A DNA stretch of 64,000 nucleotides from JAWKVD01 sp041398225 (GCA_041398225.1 JAWKVD010000014.1:40074-104073), one strand, 5' to 3'. Shown: positions 45,290 through 54,184, numbered from the stretch's first letter. Numbers and translations are program-made. Notes: generated by a model from the sequence alone, not told the origin.

Positions 45290-45946
45290 TCAGGCCAGCC
45301 CGGCCGATTTCAGCGCCTTGAACGCCTTGATGACGACGTTGAGGCGGGCCTCCATCGAGCGGTCGCCGCCATTGGAGTCCGGGTGGTAGCGCTTGATCAG
45401 CACGGCATATTGCTGGCGCACCGCTTCGGGCGGGGAATCGTGCGGCAGGTTCATCTCGTCCAGCGCGCGGATCTGCAGCCGGGTGAGATTGCGCCGGCGG
45501 CTCGCCGAGGCGTCCTTGCCCTGGTCCTGTTCGAAAATCCATGAACGCCGTGAGAACCGGTTGGCGCTGATCGTCTCGGCGGATTTCGCCCCGCCCGCCG
45601 GACCGGCGCCGAAGCGCCAGGTGCGCTTGTGGCCGTAATGCGCGGAGGCGTGGAAGGCCTCGATCTCGGCCTCGGTCATGCCGTCGAAGAAGTCATAGCT
45701 CCGGTTGTATTCGGCCGCATGGCGCTGGCAGAACCAGTGAACGTCCTCCTGCGGCTCGCGCTGACCGGGCACCGGCGTCGCGCGCGCGGCGTAGGGTTTG
45801 GGCGCCTTGCAGTCGCCCACGGCGTCGCAGCCCTTGTGCTCGCAAACGCGCGCACGGGCGCTGCCCTTGCGGCCGCCGGGCGGCTTGACCCGGACATCTA
45901 TGAACTTGACGCGGTAATCGCGCATGTAATCTTCAGCGAACGACAT
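45290..45946 (-). CDS. J-domain protein
   Basis: This is a 218-residue protein with a C-terminal DnaJ-like J domain: ALDEMNLPHDSPPEAVRQQYAVLIKRYHPDSNGGD carries an HPD motif. The N-terminal half has four cysteine-containing segments (CEHKGCD and WFCQRHAAEYN), possibly a zinc site, and YDFFDGMTEAEIEAF. This architecture is typical of alphaproteobacterial J proteins encoded near cobS. It probably serves as a DnaK co-chaperone. It is divergent from bolA. Confidence 0.92.
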   Translation of the reverse strand: MSFAEDYMRDYRVKFIDVRVKPPGGRKGSARARVCEHKGCDAVGDCKAPKPYAARATPVPGQREPQEDVHWFCQRHAAEYNRSYDFFDGMTEAEIEAFHASAHYGHKRTWRFGAGPAGGAKSAETISANRFSRRSWIFEQDQGKDASASRRRNLTRLQIRALDEMNLPHDSPPEAVRQQYAVLIKRYHPDSNGGDRSMEARLNVVIKAFKALKSAGLA

Positions 45947-45972
45947 TCAACAATGATGGGCGTCGAAGGTTA

Positions 45973-46242
45973 ATGCCGCAAGAATTGACAACTCGTGCAG
46001 AACGCATGGCGGAGGCCCTCAATCGGGTTTTTTCGCCCAGCATCCTCGAAATCGAGGATCAGTCGCAGCTTCATGCGGGTCACGCCGGCGCGCGGCCGGG
46101 CGGAGAGACCCACTACGCCGTGCGGATCGTGGCGGACGCCCTGGCGGGAAAATCCCGCATCGAGCGCCATCGCGCGGTGAACGACGCCCTGGCGGAGGAA
46201 TTCCGCACCGGACTGCACGCCCTCACCATTCGCACGGACTGA
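45973..46242 (+). CDS. BolA-family protein
   Basis: The 89-residue BolA fold has RMAEALNRVFSPSILEIEDQSQLHAGHAG, the conserved H-A-G-H motif, and HRAVNDALAEEFRTGLHALTI. BolA proteins pair with monothiol glutaredoxins in iron-sulfur handling or act in stress responses. It starts 26 bases from the divergent J-domain gene. Confidence 0.95.
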   Translation: MPQELTTRAERMAEALNRVFSPSILEIEDQSQLHAGHAGARPGGETHYAVRIVADALAGKSRIERHRAVNDALAEEFRTGLHALTIRTD

Positions 46243-46621
46243 GACAGGCTGGTCCGCAGGCGTTTCCGACCCGCGGCAAGAGGTTGAACGGATGTTCGAT
46301 CGTCGATGAACGGCGGGGGTCGATGAACGGCGGGGTTGGGGTCGATCGGAGGTCCCATATAGGGGCCGGAGCGGAACGCGCCACCCCTGAAGGCGCCCAA
46401 AAGCGAAAACGGGGCGGCGGGGAGGACCGCCGCCCCGCCAACCCGGGGCCTCGTTGAAAATCCGCATCCGAACCGGAAATTCCGGGCGGAGCAGGCAGGA
46501 TCTCATCCGGCCCGTCCCCGCAGGCATAATCCGCAACGGCAATCGCCTGCGCTATTGGGGAATTCCCCGAACAGGCCCAAGGGCCCGTGAAAATGTCCTG
46601 AAACGCCCCGGCGAACCGGGC
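46243..46621. other. non-coding gap between bolA and the LuxR-type gene
   Basis: No supported gene is seen. The gap contains a 16-base direct repeat TCGATGAACGGCGGGG (about 46304-46319 and 46320-46335) and a strong terminator hairpin at 46410-46437. The rest shows nothing recognisable. Confidence 0.55.
46410..46437 (-). terminator. intrinsic terminator downstream of the LuxR-type gene
   Basis: An 11-base-pair stem of G/C (46410-46420 with 46427-46437) with a six-base loop is followed, on the minus strand, by TTTTCGCTTTT. This is a textbook intrinsic terminator about 185 bases past the regulator stop. Confidence 0.75.
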
Positions 46622-47380
46622 CTAGAAGAGGCTGTTGCGCCGGGCGATCTGCACCGCGTGCAGGAAGTTCCGGGCGCCGAGCCGGCGGATGATCTGGGTG
46701 ACGTGGCTCTCGACCGTCTTGCGCGTCACATTCATCCGCACCGCCACCTGTTCCAGCGACAATCCGTCCTCCGCCCGCAGGCGCAAGACCGTCAGCTGGG
46801 TCACGGTCAGCGGCCGAATCGCCTCGTTCGGGTCCTCATGCGGACCGTTGCCGCCATCGCCGAGCAGACGCACGCCCTCGCGGGCGAAAATGTCGGCCGC
46901 CACCCGGAACGCCGCGCGCCCCCGCGCCGAATGATCGAGATCGCGGCCGGCGATCATCACGATCGCCCGGCTGTTTTCCGAAAGCGTCACCCGGCTGGTG
47001 AACCCGTCCTCCATGTCGAGCTGGCGCGCGAAATCGAAGACATTGCTGTCGAAGGGAACACGCTCGCTCCACCGGGTCCGTTCGTTCCAGAAACCGTGCG
47101 CGCCGGAATTGATCGCGCCGTCGAACACCGGATCGGTGCTGTCATAACCGCGCGCGAGATATTCATGCTGCCAGGCCACCGGCACGTTGGAGATCGACCT
47201 GCGCGGAACATAGGCCCCGCCCTCGTTGACGACATAGGCGCAAAGGAACCGCGCCGCGCCGAACTCGCCGACCAGACGCAACAGGCTGGCCTCCAGAACA
47301 TTGCGCGATTTCGCTTCCGCAGCCTCGACAACGAAATCGAGCAAGCGCTCGGATTGCCGCAATTTGTAAGGCGCCGTCAT
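46622..47380 (-). CDS. LuxR-type regulator with autoinducer-binding domain
   Basis: The 252-residue product has an N-terminal autoinducer-binding-like domain (about residues 10-165, with conserved aromatics around YDSTDPVFDGAI and HGFWNERTRW). A C-terminal GerE helix-turn-helix follows, with LTVTQLTVLRLRAEDGLSLEQ and VTRKTVESHVTQIIRRLG. No luxI-type synthase is nearby, so it may be an orphan (solo) regulator sensing exogenous or other ligands. GGAG five bases before ATG 47380 supports this start over an ATG 13 codons upstream. Confidence 0.92.
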   Translation of the reverse strand: MTAPYKLRQSERLLDFVVEAAEAKSRNVLEASLLRLVGEFGAARFLCAYVVNEGGAYVPRRSISNVPVAWQHEYLARGYDSTDPVFDGAINSGAHGFWNERTRWSERVPFDSNVFDFARQLDMEDGFTSRVTLSENSRAIVMIAGRDLDHSARGRAAFRVAADIFAREGVRLLGDGGNGPHEDPNEAIRPLTVTQLTVLRLRAEDGLSLEQVAVRMNVTRKTVESHVTQIIRRLGARNFLHAVQIARRNSLF

Positions 47381-47488
47381 TTGTCTCCGCCTTTCGCCGC
47401 AGACCTGCTCCACAGACATGTTTATGCGATGGATGGTCCGTAGACGACCCGGAATCGTTCACAAACGCCCGCCCAGCGAAATTTTGTC

Positions 47489-48649
47489 TCAGGCTGCGCA
47501 AGTCTGCCGCAGGAAAGCCAGCACCTCGGCCTCGTCGGCGTCGGGCTGAACGAAGGCCTCTCCCGCGCCCCGCGCGAGGATCAGGGTCATCCGGCCGTCG
47601 CGGTTCTTCTTGTCGTGCCCCATATGGGCGAGCAATTCCTCGGCGACATAAGGCCCGCCCGAAAGGTCCGGGATACGCGTGACCAGACCGAGCGCGTTGA
47701 GCAACGCTCCGGCGCGCGCGGCGTCGGCTTCCGGACACAGGCCGAGACGAACCGAGAACCGCATCGCCATCGCCATGCCGGCGCCCACCGCCTCGCCGTG
47801 CAGCAGGGCCGGTCCGAAGCCGTTGGCGCGCTCCAGCGCGTGGCCGAACGTGTGGCCAAGATTGAGCAGCGCGCGCTGGCCTTTCTCGGTCTCGTCGGCC
47901 GCCACCACGCGGGCCTTAGCCTCGCACGAAATCCGCACCGCTTCGCCGGTCGCCTGCGGCTCGCCTGCTCGCAGCGCCTCGGCGTTGGCTTCGAGCCAGG
48001 CGAGAAAATCCGTGTCGCCGATCAGCGCATACTTGGCGACCTCGGCGAGACCCGCCGAGCGCTCGCGCGCCGGCAGCGTCGACAGCACGTCGAGATCCGA
48101 GATCACCAGCGCGGGTTGATGGAACAGCCCGATCAGGTTCTTGCCCGCGCGCGAATTGACCGCCGTCTTGCCGCCGACCGAGGAATCGACCTGCGCCAGC
48201 AGCGTGGTCGGAATCTGAACGAAGCGCGCGCCGCGTTTCAGCAGGCCCGCCGCCAGCCCGGTGAGATCGCCGACGACCCCGCCGCCGAACGCCACCAGCA
48301 CGTCGTCGCGTTCGGCGCCCGCCTCGATGAATTCGTCGAGCACCCGCTCAAGCACCTCAAGCCGCTTCGTGCCCTCGCCCGGATCGACCAGAGAGACCGT
48401 CGCGCCGAACCCGCCGGCGGCGAGCCCGGCCTCGAGCGTCGCCAGATGAAGACCCGCGACGGTGCGGTCGGCGACCACGAACACGCGCTTGCGATGCGTG
48501 AGCGTCCGGATCAGCTCGCCAGCGCGCGCCAGAAGACCCGATCCGATGACGATGTCATAGGCGCGCGAACCCAGCTCCACACGCACACGGCGCTCGCCCG
48601 ACGGCGCGCGTCCAGTTCCGGCGTCCGCGGCTTGCGTGTCTGTCGTCAT
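47489..48649 (-). CDS. aroB: 3-dehydroquinate synthase
   Basis: AroB makes dehydroquinate in the shikimate pathway. The 386-residue product has the NAD-binding motifs VDPGEGTKRLEVLERVLD and VAFGGGVVGDLTGLAAGLLKRG. It also has QIPTTLLAQVDSSVGGKTAVNS with the catalytic Lys, and zinc ligands in NLGHTFGHALE and LLHGEAVGAGM. The start overlaps the aroK stop by four bases (ATGA arrangement), so the two are coupled. Confidence 0.97.
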   Translation of the reverse strand: MTTDTQAADAGTGRAPSGERRVRVELGSRAYDIVIGSGLLARAGELIRTLTHRKRVFVVADRTVAGLHLATLEAGLAAGGFGATVSLVDPGEGTKRLEVLERVLDEFIEAGAERDDVLVAFGGGVVGDLTGLAAGLLKRGARFVQIPTTLLAQVDSSVGGKTAVNSRAGKNLIGLFHQPALVISDLDVLSTLPARERSAGLAEVAKYALIGDTDFLAWLEANAEALRAGEPQATGEAVRISCEAKARVVAADETEKGQRALLNLGHTFGHALERANGFGPALLHGEAVGAGMAMAMRFSVRLGLCPEADAARAGALLNALGLVTRIPDLSGGPYVAEELLAHMGHDKKNRDGRMTLILARGAGEAFVQPDADEAEVLAFLRQTCAA

Positions 48650-49200
48650 CGTCCAAGCGCCTCCCGGATCGCGGCCACCGTGCGGGACACCGGGCCGTCG
48701 TCCGTATCGATCACTATATCCGCCTCCGCATAGACGGGGGATCGTATTTCGTTGAGCCGCTCCAGAACGCCGCGCGGATTGTCCTGCTTGAGCAGCGGAC
48801 GCGTCTCCTTGCGGCTGACCCGGCGCCACAAAAGGTCCATGTCGGCGCGAAGCCAGACCGTGACGGCGCGCGCTTTCATCAGGGCGCGGGTTTCGGCGTC
48901 CATGAACGCGCCGCCGCCGGTGGCGAGCACGATCGGCGGACCGCCGAGCAGGCGTTCGATCACCCGTCTTTCGCCGCGCCGGAACTCCGGCTCGCCATGG
49001 CGATCGAAGATTTCCTGAATGCTGAGATTGGCCGCGCGCTCGATCTCCTCGTCGCTGTCGACGAACGGCGCGCCAAGCGATTCGGCGAGCAGACGGCCCA
49101 CGGTGGATTTTCCGACGCCCATCAACCCGACAAGCGCAATTGTGCGATCGAGCGCGCGATCGGCGTCGGGGACGTTGTCTGTCTCTTGTACGCTCGGCAT
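48646..49200 (-). CDS. aroK: shikimate kinase
   Basis: AroK phosphorylates shikimate. The 184-residue product has Walker A LVGLMGVGKSTVGRLLA, the shikimate-binding DSDEEIERAANLSIQEIFDRHGEPEFR, and GGGAFMD followed by TVWLRAD. ATG 49200 has AGG about nine bases upstream; a GTG three codons earlier is an alternative. The minus-strand aroK-aroB pair faces away from xerD, with unusual genes between. Confidence 0.96.
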   Translation of the reverse strand: MPSVQETDNVPDADRALDRTIALVGLMGVGKSTVGRLLAESLGAPFVDSDEEIERAANLSIQEIFDRHGEPEFRRGERRVIERLLGGPPIVLATGGGAFMDAETRALMKARAVTVWLRADMDLLWRRVSRKETRPLLKQDNPRGVLERLNEIRSPVYAEADIVIDTDDGPVSRTVAAIREALGR

Positions 49201-49333
49201 TTTTGTCACCTGCGCGACGCATTAACATGCTCTGCCGAGGCTGCAATGACCCCGATGCTGGACCGGCGGAGCGGCTTCTGGTTTGATTTGCCCGCTGACC
49301 CGACCTGTCGGGCGCCTGTGCTGGGGAGTGCTG

Positions 49334-49504
49334 ATGCAGTTTTCGAGACGCCGTTCGCCGCCTTTCCGTCTGATCGCCATCGCGATCGGCGTCGTCGCGG
49401 TCGTTCTGATCGGCGGCGTGTTCTGGTTCGCGCACCAGGCCGAACAGAACCCGCCCGAACAACAGGACATCCGCATCGAGGCAGAGAATGTCTCCGCCGG
49501 TTAG
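49334..49504 (+). CDS. small single-pass membrane protein
   Basis: The 56-residue product has a basic N-terminus (QFSRRRSPPFR), one transmembrane helix (about residues 12-32, LIAIAIGVVAVVLIGGVFWF) and an acidic C-terminal tail. GGGGAG five bases before ATG 49334 supports it. Its last 17 bases overlap the start of the following 583-residue gene in another frame, which suggests coupling. No family is recognised. Confidence 0.72.
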   Translation: MQFSRRRSPPFRLIAIAIGVVAVVLIGGVFWFAHQAEQNPPEQQDIRIEAENVSAG

Positions 49505-51239
49505 ACGCCTCTTCCGCTTCGAACCGAGAGCGTGGCGTCTGGCTGCGGCCGTCGCCGCCCTGTCTGTTCTGGCGCCGATCGCCGCGCCGGTGCTGGCGCC
49601 GCCGGCGGCCGCGCAGATCGAGGCCAAACCCCTGTCCGAAGTCGATCCCTGGGGGATCGGCTGGATGGGACAATCGGACGGCGCGCCGCTGTCGCTGTGG
49701 TCGAACACCGACACCGAGGCGCTGGCGCCCCTGTTCGCGGCGGTGAAGCCCGAAACCCTTTCGCCGGCCGGACGGGCGCTGCTCGGCCGCCTGCTGATGT
49801 CCTCCACGCGCGCGCCCGCCGGAGACCTCGACCTGACGCCCGAACGCCTGCGCCTGCTCGCGGCGCTGGGCGAGGGCGAACGCGCGGCCAGCCTCGGCGC
49901 CCGTTTCGGCGCGCGCGACTGGGGCATGGCCGCCTCCCGCGACCAGGCGGCGCTGGAGCTGGCGGACGGCCGGGCGCAGTCGGCCTGCGGACGGGCGGCG
50001 GCCCAACCCGCCTCCGATCCGCTGTGGATGCCGGTGCGCGCCCTGTGTCTGGCGCTGGCGGGCGACCATGACGCCGCCGGCATGATGAGCGAACAGGCGG
50101 TGATCGCCGAAGCGCTCTCCGCCGAAGACGGCGCCTGGCTGATCTCGGCCATCGAGACCATGCGCTCGCCGATGAAGTCGCGCCCGGACGGCCGCTACGC
50201 CACGGCGCTGGACGCCGCCGCCTCGATCGCCGCCGGACTGCCGGCCAGGAAAGGCGCTTTCGACGCCGCCCCGCCCGACGTGGCGCTGGCGGTGCTGCGC
50301 CATCCCGGGTCGACCCCGGAGCAGAAACGCGCCGCCCTGCCCCGCGCGGCGATGGCACGCGGCGCATCGCCCGACGAGATCATGCAGGCGCTGAGGCCGG
50401 CCGAGGATGAAAAGACCGCCCCCGGCTCAATCGGCGCGGCGCTGAAACTGGCCGGCGCATCCGAAACGCCCGGCGTCGACAAGGCGAGCGCCTACGCCGA
50501 CGTGCTCGGCAAGACCGGCGGCGCGGACGAATTCCGCCTCGCCGCGCTGGCGCTTCTGGCGCCGGTGAAGGCGCTGTCGGAGTCCGACAGCCGACCCTGG
50601 GCCGAGACCTTCACGCGCATGGCGCTGGCCGCCGGCGATCTCGATCTTGCGCGCGCCATGCGCCTGCGCATGAACCCGAAGGCCGGGCCCGACGCTGACG
50701 CCGATGCGCAGGCGGACGGGTCAGATGCGGCCCCCGATCCGGGGCCTGATCCGGGGCCCGATCCCTGGGTCGTCGCGCGCATCGACCTGATGCTGGCGCT
50801 GGCCGCCGGGGACGACGCGGCCGCCGAAGCCGCGCTGCAATACCTGGTCTCGGGCGAGCCCGAAGCGCCGCCGTCGGCGCGCCGCCTGACCTCCGAACAG
50901 CAGGCCGCACTGGCGAAGCGCGCCGAGACCGACCGCATCCTCGCGCTGGCCGCGGGCGCGGGCGTGAAGCTCGCTCCGGCGATGCGCGCCCGCATCGCGG
51001 ACATGCGCTCGCGCGGCGATCCGGTTCCCGACGCGCAGATGGCCGCGATCGGCGCCTCGGTCGACGCCGGCGCGATGGGCGAGGCGGCGATGCGCGCGGT
51101 GAGCCTGCTGGAGCCGGACCCGGCCGAGATGTCGTTCCTGGGGCTCGCCGAGCTGATGAGCCATCTGCGGCGGGCAGGCTTTGACGGCGATGCGCGCGCG
51201 CTGACGCTGGAGGCGCTGGCGCCGTCGAAACGGTTCTAG
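49488..51239 (+). CDS. large secreted helical hypothetical protein
   Basis: The 583-residue product has a signal peptide (cleavage near PPAAAQ). The rest is Ala/Leu-rich and predicted helical, with recurring pairs such as ALLGRLLMSST and AALGEGERAASLGARF that suggest TPR-like or alpha-solenoid packing. An Asp-Pro-Gly repeat (PDPGPDPGPDP) forms a linker near residue 420. It overlaps the upstream 56-residue membrane protein gene, so a pair acting at the envelope is plausible. No known family is recognised. Confidence 0.75.
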   Translation: MSPPVRRLFRFEPRAWRLAAAVAALSVLAPIAAPVLAPPAAAQIEAKPLSEVDPWGIGWMGQSDGAPLSLWSNTDTEALAPLFAAVKPETLSPAGRALLGRLLMSSTRAPAGDLDLTPERLRLLAALGEGERAASLGARFGARDWGMAASRDQAALELADGRAQSACGRAAAQPASDPLWMPVRALCLALAGDHDAAGMMSEQAVIAEALSAEDGAWLISAIETMRSPMKSRPDGRYATALDAAASIAAGLPARKGAFDAAPPDVALAVLRHPGSTPEQKRAALPRAAMARGASPDEIMQALRPAEDEKTAPGSIGAALKLAGASETPGVDKASAYADVLGKTGGADEFRLAALALLAPVKALSESDSRPWAETFTRMALAAGDLDLARAMRLRMNPKAGPDADADAQADGSDAAPDPGPDPGPDPWVVARIDLMLALAAGDDAAAEAALQYLVSGEPEAPPSARRLTSEQQAALAKRAETDRILALAAGAGVKLAPAMRARIADMRSRGDPVPDAQMAAIGASVDAGAMGEAAMRAVSLLEPDPAEMSFLGLAELMSHLRRAGFDGDARALTLEALAPSKRF

Positions 51240-51833
51240 CGGATGCGCCTTCAGCCGGACGAGCCGCTGGCTCTCCGGGTTTGCTGTGTGCGTCCCCACG
51301 AGAGATGGGGAGGCCGGGGCGCGTGGGGCCGCGCCGGGTAAGTTGCCAGCCCTCCCCTTTTGGGAGGTGGAGCTGGCGTAAGACGCGATCGTCACGCGCC
51401 CCGCGGCCGGTTTGAGATCCGGTGCGGCTGGCGGGTTTGGCTGGGGAACACCGGTTGCGTCTCGATCGTCTGAGATCACACGGCCCACGTCCAGCATTTG
51501 GACCCATTTCCGCATCCCGGACCCGCGTGCAGATCTCTCCGCGAGATCTGGAACCCCGGTTTCGACACCCCGGAGCCTGTTTGCATGAGCCGGTTTCCGC
51601 GAGCTTCCCGGGAGTTCGACACTCCCGGGCGTTGGTCAGACGAAGCGTCTTGTCCACGCTCCGCCCGCTTCGCGGACCTTTTCTCAACACGCCGGCCGGC
51701 GCCTGACATTCGATGGACTCGGAGACGTCTCCCGAACCCTCCCCGCGCCAGACGCGAGGCCATAATGAGCCGAACACCACGCCGGTCGAATAAACGACCT
51801 CCGGGCCCATACCCAACCCAAATGGATCCGACG
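51240..51833. other. 594-base non-coding stretch with hairpins
   Basis: No open frame here has a ribosome-binding site or protein-like composition. It contains two clear inverted repeats: AGATCTC/GAGATCT (51531-51537 with 51543-51549) and CCCGGGAGT/ACTCCCGGG around TCGAC (51607-51629). It also has the direct repeat ACCCCGG flanking TTTCGAC near 51555-51575. It borders the AT-rich ATPase gene and may be decayed or boundary sequence. Confidence 0.5.
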
Positions 51834-53945
51834 TTAGTGACGCCACCCCCCCACAGAACGCCCATCCGTCTCCCCATCGCGACGAGCAACATTGGGGAAA
51901 AAACGTCGATTTGCAGATTCCGTTATCGCATAGGTGTAAACGGACCCAGCTTTTACCCGCTCGACATGCCCCGCCTCCGCAAGACGTTTCGCGATTTTTC
52001 CAACAGCTTGCGGGGATATATCTATTACCGACGCAATTTTTTTAGCCCCGATACGCTCGTCAGCTCCCACGCTTCTAAGAATAGTAAGAAGGTTGAACTC
52101 GTCATTAGAAAGAACTTCCTCTTCGGTCGACGACGAAACATCATCCTCCCTACTAAGAACCTCCTTCACCAACCGCCCCTGCTTGCAGGCCGGGCACAAA
52201 AAATCATATTCACGAAAACGCTCCGAATCCACCGCGCTACGCGAGGCCGAGCATTTATCACACCTAAATATCTGAACGCCTTCATACGAGTTCCTAACGC
52301 ACGCATCAAAATCAAACACGCGCTGCACCCAGTAATCCTTGTCGTCGCTCCCCCGGCCGGGTTTCCCGTACAATATACCAAAAAATTCACATAAACCAAA
52401 GTCTAACGCATATAGATTGACCAACTTTCCATCTTTGTTTTTTATGGATTTGTAAAAATTCAACAACTGAAATTCTTGCAGGTCGACCAAAAACTCATCG
52501 TACTTAACGCTGCAATAAAAATGGCTGGTAGGGTTGTCCCTTTTTATTTCGCTGAAGTATTTTGTGCCCTTAAATTTCCTAAGCTGTTTGGCATCCCGAA
52601 CCAATTCATCCAGCAACGAGTTTGCAACAATAATTTTGTCCCGCTGCTCTCGCGGAGCTGAAATCATACGTCGGTCACTAATCTGCACGCTCAATATGCG
52701 CTCGTAGTACTTCCGCGCGCCATTTCTGATCGCCTCCAGGGAAAGCGGCTGCCCATCTGCGAGCCCATCCTCTGCGGCGAAATACAGCACCCAACCCAAT
52801 GTACGCGGATTACAAAACGAAGCTTGAAAGAGCAACGAATAGACATCCCCCATAGGGGCACGAAAGAAAGAATCAATCTTCTTTCGTCTACTAAAATACT
52901 CGAAACGGCGGACCAAAAGCCGGCGCACATAATCAATTGCCGACGCCTCCATTTCGGGAACATTTCTTCTAGAATGAAGAGACGATATATCCAGATAATG
53001 AACATCTATGCGGCTTGGCTCCAGAAGACCCAAGTCATAAGCATTCGGGTAGACGGCGATCTTAAATTTAAAAAGCTCGTCGGTCGCAGTGTCTAGCGGG
53101 TGAATTATCTCATTCATAAGAGACGCCGCATCGTCTTTTGATATTTCGGAATAATCATCCAAAAATACATAGACATACTTGACGCCGACTGCGTGTAGTG
53201 CGGATTTTAGTTCGTGCACAAAACGACCAAATTGGAAAACGCGAATGATATTTCGCTCTCGATGCTCAACCGTTTGCTCAGTTTCAATAAGTCGCCCCCC
53301 GCGCACCCCCATTTCGGCAGCGGGTCCGTTCGCCGTTATCCGTACCCCACCAACGTAGCCACGATCATCTTGTTGTGCCGTTCTGCTGCCAACGGTCGCC
53401 ATAGAGTTTGTGCTGACGTCAACATCCTGAATGTAACGATTAACATCAACCAAGGACTTTACGCCTTGAAGAGCCTCCGATCGCCCATTTCTACCCCGCA
53501 TCAGGGATATAAAATTGGATTGCGGTGAACGCCGCTCCAGCTGATCTGTTATTTGTTCCAAGAGCGGTCGCAGAAACGCCTGAAACCAAGCAATGCGGCG
53601 CCCAAAGAGCCTGTGCTGTTCATTAGGAAACACGACATGACTTAAATCTGCTTCGCGATTGATGCTCTTGACATCCAAGTACGCCGTTATCGCCCGTCGT
53701 TCACCCTCAAGATCCGATTGTACCTTCTGTAGAATTGTTGATTTTCCGGTGCCTTTCCGCCCTACTATAAATGCAGTTCTGGGACGCGCGATTTCTTGAT
53801 GGAGGTGCTGATCGGGGAATGGATCTTCGTATAAGAGGGCCGCGACATTTTCGTCATTCTCACCCTCAATTTCCATGCGACGCGACATTCGCAAGGAATC
53901 CGCAATTTTTCGGAAGGCCACGTTGTCTTCGTGAGTGATCAGCAT
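51834..53945 (-). CDS. P-loop ATPase with C-terminal zinc ribbon and winged helix, AT-rich, unclassified
   Basis: The 703-residue protein has Walker A IVGRKGTGKST (about 60-70) and a Walker B-like hydrophobic strand ending YVYVFLDDYSEIS (about 257-270). A long central helical region follows, then a zinc ribbon (C562-x2-C565 and C584-x2-C587) and a terminal winged helix (about 614-685, IGAKKIASVIDISPQAVGKIAKRLAEAGHV in two parts). The layout recalls ORC/Cdc6-like or STAND-type ATPases that sense or bind DNA, but the exact family is not recognised. Base and codon use are far more AT-rich than all neighbours, so transfer is likely. ATG 53945 fits a promoter at 53996-54024; upstream codons are rejected. 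It may be a stand-alone defence gene. Confidence 0.85.
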   Translation of the reverse strand: MLITHEDNVAFRKIADSLRMSRRMEIEGENDENVAALLYEDPFPDQHLHQEIARPRTAFIVGRKGTGKSTILQKVQSDLEGERRAITAYLDVKSINREADLSHVVFPNEQHRLFGRRIAWFQAFLRPLLEQITDQLERRSPQSNFISLMRGRNGRSEALQGVKSLVDVNRYIQDVDVSTNSMATVGSRTAQQDDRGYVGGVRITANGPAAEMGVRGGRLIETEQTVEHRERNIIRVFQFGRFVHELKSALHAVGVKYVYVFLDDYSEISKDDAASLMNEIIHPLDTATDELFKFKIAVYPNAYDLGLLEPSRIDVHYLDISSLHSRRNVPEMEASAIDYVRRLLVRRFEYFSRRKKIDSFFRAPMGDVYSLLFQASFCNPRTLGWVLYFAAEDGLADGQPLSLEAIRNGARKYYERILSVQISDRRMISAPREQRDKIIVANSLLDELVRDAKQLRKFKGTKYFSEIKRDNPTSHFYCSVKYDEFLVDLQEFQLLNFYKSIKNKDGKLVNLYALDFGLCEFFGILYGKPGRGSDDKDYWVQRVFDFDACVRNSYEGVQIFRCDKCSASRSAVDSERFREYDFLCPACKQGRLVKEVLSREDDVSSSTEEEVLSNDEFNLLTILRSVGADERIGAKKIASVIDISPQAVGKIAKRLAEAGHVERVKAGSVYTYAITESANRRFFPNVARRDGETDGRSVGGWRH

Positions 53946-53995
53946 TCGCGTCCCCAACTGCAGCGGTGCCCGCCGCGCTCTGCCTCTGTTAACCC

Positions 53996-54024
53996 ATATT
54001 ACAGGATGGTTAATGGACGGTCCA
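53996..54024 (-). promoter_or_regulatory. promoter of the AT-rich ATPase gene
   Basis: On the minus strand TGGACC (54024-54019) and TAATAT (54001-53996) are 17 bases apart. The first ATG downstream of the implied start point is 53945, preceded by GGGG. Confidence 0.5.
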
Positions 54025-54184
54025 GATGACGCGAACTCGATGCCCATTACTCTCGCTGCTGCGTATTTCTCGGAGCTACGCGGCTCCGTGTTAGTTTTTC
54101 GGCACGGCGCACGCAGGCTACAGGTTGGTGAAGGCTCAATCCGTCTAACCCCTCCTTCACGGTTGGGCGGCAAGCTGCGCCGCC

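Noticed and set aside
51476..51892. 138-codon minus-strand frame in the non-coding tract
   Set aside because: Gly/Arg/Ser-rich random-looking product overlapping the ATPase 3' end, without a ribosome-binding site.
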